Of a stretch of DNA of 34,746 nt, positions 33,121 through 34,746 are shown in pieces. The notes beneath the pieces are model-generated. The model did no database searches. It saw nothing but the letters and a program-made list of their open reading frames with translations, and had not been told where the DNA came from. The first letter of the stretch is position 1, and the number at the start of each line of letters is the position of its first letter. A program made the position numbers and the translations under genes. Origin of the DNA: Candidatus Competibacteraceae bacterium (GTDB taxonomy: Bacteria > Bacteroidota > Bacteroidia > CAIKAF01); NCBI GenBank assembly GCA_014879445.1, contig JACSSC010000040.1, positions 1 through 34,746 of the forward strand. Direction: 5' to 3'.

Positions 33121-34712
33121 TTAATATGCTATTAGTTGTTTGAGTTGAATTGCAAATCGATCACGTGGCAAGAAATTCCACTCTAATGATGAAGTAAAGG
33201 GAACGGGTGTGTCGAGTGAAGCAGATCGTATGACAGGTGCATCCAGCCATGCAAAACATTCTTGCTGAATTAGTGCCACTAGTTCAGCTCCAAACCCACC
33301 TGTATAAGTGTCTTCATGCAAGATAATGGCCTTTCCGGTTTTTTTTACCGATTCGAAAATTAAATTTGTATCAAGTGGTATTAATGTTCGCAAATCAATA
33401 AGATCTGCACTTATTTCTGGTTGATGTTTTAGTGTTTCTAAAGCCCAATGTACTCCCAAACCATAGGTTATGATGCTCACATCATTTCCCGTAATGACAC
33501 GGTTTGCTTTTCCGGGTTCAATGCGGTAATTACCTGTTGGTACAGCGCCTTGAATGCTTCTATACAATGCTTTGTGCTCAAAAAACATTACTGGATTCGG
33601 GTCGGAAATCGCCGAAAGTAGTAATCCTTTGGCATCTGACGGAAAGGCAGGATAAAATACCTTCAGCCCTGGAACGTGCGTAAACCACGCTTCATTTGAT
33701 TGTGAATGAAAGGGTCCAGCTCCCACACCGGCGCCTGTTGGCATACGTATTACAACATCTGCCTGTTGCCCCCAACGATAATGAATTTTAGCCAAATTAT
33801 TTACGATTGGATTGAATCCTGACGAAACAAAGTCGGCAAATTGCATTTCAACCATCGCTTTGTGCTTCTTAATAGATAGACCAAGAGCAGCTCCAATTAT
33901 GGCCGATTCGCAAAGAGGCGTATTGCGAACTCGATCCTTGCCATATCGTTCAACAAAACCTTCAGTAACTTTAAAAACACCTCCATATTCTGCTATATCC
34001 TGACCCATTAATATCAATTCGGCATGCTCTTTCATGGCTTCATTCAGGGCATCAGAAATGGCATCTACAAAACGCATTTCACGACTTTCTGAAGGGATGG
34101 TTGTGTGAAATTGTGGCGATGGGGCATATACGTCTTTCAGCTCATATTCTGTGTTAGGTATCACATCGGGCTCGGCAAATACGCTTTCAACGCCTTTGTC
34201 AATTTCTGATTTGATTTCTGCTCGTATGACGTCCATACGCTCTGCAGATAATAGATTATTTTTTTTTAGGTGTTGCTCATAATTTTTGATGGGGTCTTTT
34301 TTCTCCCATTCGTTAAAGAGTTCCTTCGGAACGTACTTTGTCCCCGACGCTTCCTCATGTCCTCTCATTCTGAAGGTAATACATTCAATCATAACCGGAC
34401 GCGGATGCTGACGAATATCTTCTGCAATGCGTGAAACGGTTTTATATACTTCTACTATATTATTTCCATCAATGATGTGCGCTTCCATTCCATACCCCGG
34501 TGCTTTATCAGCAATGTTTTTGCAACGAAATTGTTCTTTGCTTGGCGTTGATAGTCCATATCCATTTGATTCAACTAAAAAAATAACGGGCAGATTCCAT
34601 ACGGCAGCCACATTCAATGATTCATGAAAATCACCTTCACTTGTACCACCATCGCCGGTAACAACTAGTGTAACTTTTTTTTCGTTACGCAGTTTTGAAG
34701 CCAGTGCAATTC
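33121..34712 (-). CDS. 2-oxoacid dehydrogenase E1 component, fused alpha and beta subunits, 5' end missing
   Basis: The reading frame is open from the right end of genomic sequence to the stop at 33121, about 530 codons; the true start is beyond the adapter. The alpha part is entered at GIALASKL and has the thiamine-diphosphate motif GDGGTSEGDFHESLNVAA to ESNGYG. The beta subunit begins near EMRFVDAISDALNEAMKEH, with QDIAEYGGVFKVTEGF, ESAIIGAALG and MPTGAGVGAGPFHSQS. Fused alpha-beta E1 proteins of about 650-690 residues are known across Bacteroidota and act in branched-chain or pyruvate dehydrogenase complexes; the substrate is not decidable here. The ATG at 34617 is internal. The E2 and E3 genes are not in the window. 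Confidence 0.9.
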
Positions 34713-34746
34713 CTGTCTCTTATACACATCTCCGAGCCCACGAGAC
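34713..34746. other. Nextera/Tn5 sequencing adapter, not genomic
   Basis: The final 34 bases begin with the 19-base Tn5 mosaic end CTGTCTCTTATACACATCT and continue with CCGAGCCCACGAGAC, the Nextera read-2 adapter tail. This is library-preparation sequence left on the contig end. It introduces an in-frame stop on the minus strand and so makes the E1 gene look as if it starts at 34617. Genomic sequence ends at 34712. Confidence 0.97.

Noticed and set aside
1-34746. Mobile elements, phage genes, toxin-antitoxin or restriction systems, tRNAs
   Set aside because: No transposase, integrase, inverted-repeat pair, tRNA cloverleaf or defence-type gene was recognised; the only phage-like element is the S74 domain, which has no phage context.

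Overview
The window is a gene-dense, low-GC piece of a Bacteroidota genome, probably a draft or metagenomic contig. Support for the phylum: two secreted proteins end in type IX secretion (T9SS) sorting domains; a PorV-type protein lies at the left edge; there is a textbook Bacteroidota promoter (TTTG, 19 bp, TATATTTG) in front of an OsmC-family gene; other genes carry TAnnTTTG -7 boxes with short leaders; and several families here are typical of the phylum (the long arginine decarboxylase, the fused alpha/beta 2-oxoacid dehydrogenase E1, DUF3467). I found no rRNA, tRNA, CRISPR array or insertion sequence, and no gene-free stretch above 300 bases.

Both ends need care. The last 34 bases (34713-34746) are a Nextera/Tn5 sequencing adapter, so the E1 gene at that end is cut artificially. 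The first 1.1 kb encodes a PorV-like outer-membrane protein that runs off the edge. It lies 18 bp after a LytTR response regulator that breaks off early in its DNA-binding domain, and its arginine codons are almost all AGA, unlike genes further in. This may be a chimeric join or a real rearrangement.

Layout. 1-4.6 kb: PorV fragment, truncated regulator, then a 909-residue surface protein built from 33 units of 16-17 residues nested in four larger repeats, with a C-terminal S74 intramolecular chaperone. 4.7-8.1 kb: OsmC protein, then a likely operon of an exported repeat protein, an ECF sigma factor and a putative anti-sigma factor, facing a DUF3467 gene. 8.2-12 kb: TPR histidine kinase overlapping a LytTR response regulator, then a lipoprotein. 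12.1-16.9 kb: lipoprotein, T9SS-exported serine hydrolase, small six-cysteine secreted protein and T9SS-exported BNR-repeat protein. 17-21.4 kb: arginine block (arginine decarboxylase, divergent from arginase and argS). 21.4-25.8 kb: recN, fabI and a conserved cysteine-rich protein of unknown function. 25.8-31.9 kb, minus strand: purK, pdxA, an M17 aminopeptidase and a GT-C-like membrane protein. 31.9 kb to the end: a GH73-LysM hydrolase, a small thiamine-binding-like protein and the E1 fusion.

Much of the window is housekeeping. No classical defence or mobile system is visible. The least explained parts are the nested-repeat protein with its tandem operator-like upstream repeat, the sigma/anti-sigma operon with its unknown exported first gene, the cysteine-rich protein at 24014-25798, and the pairing of a thiamine-binding-like protein with a thiamine-diphosphate enzyme.
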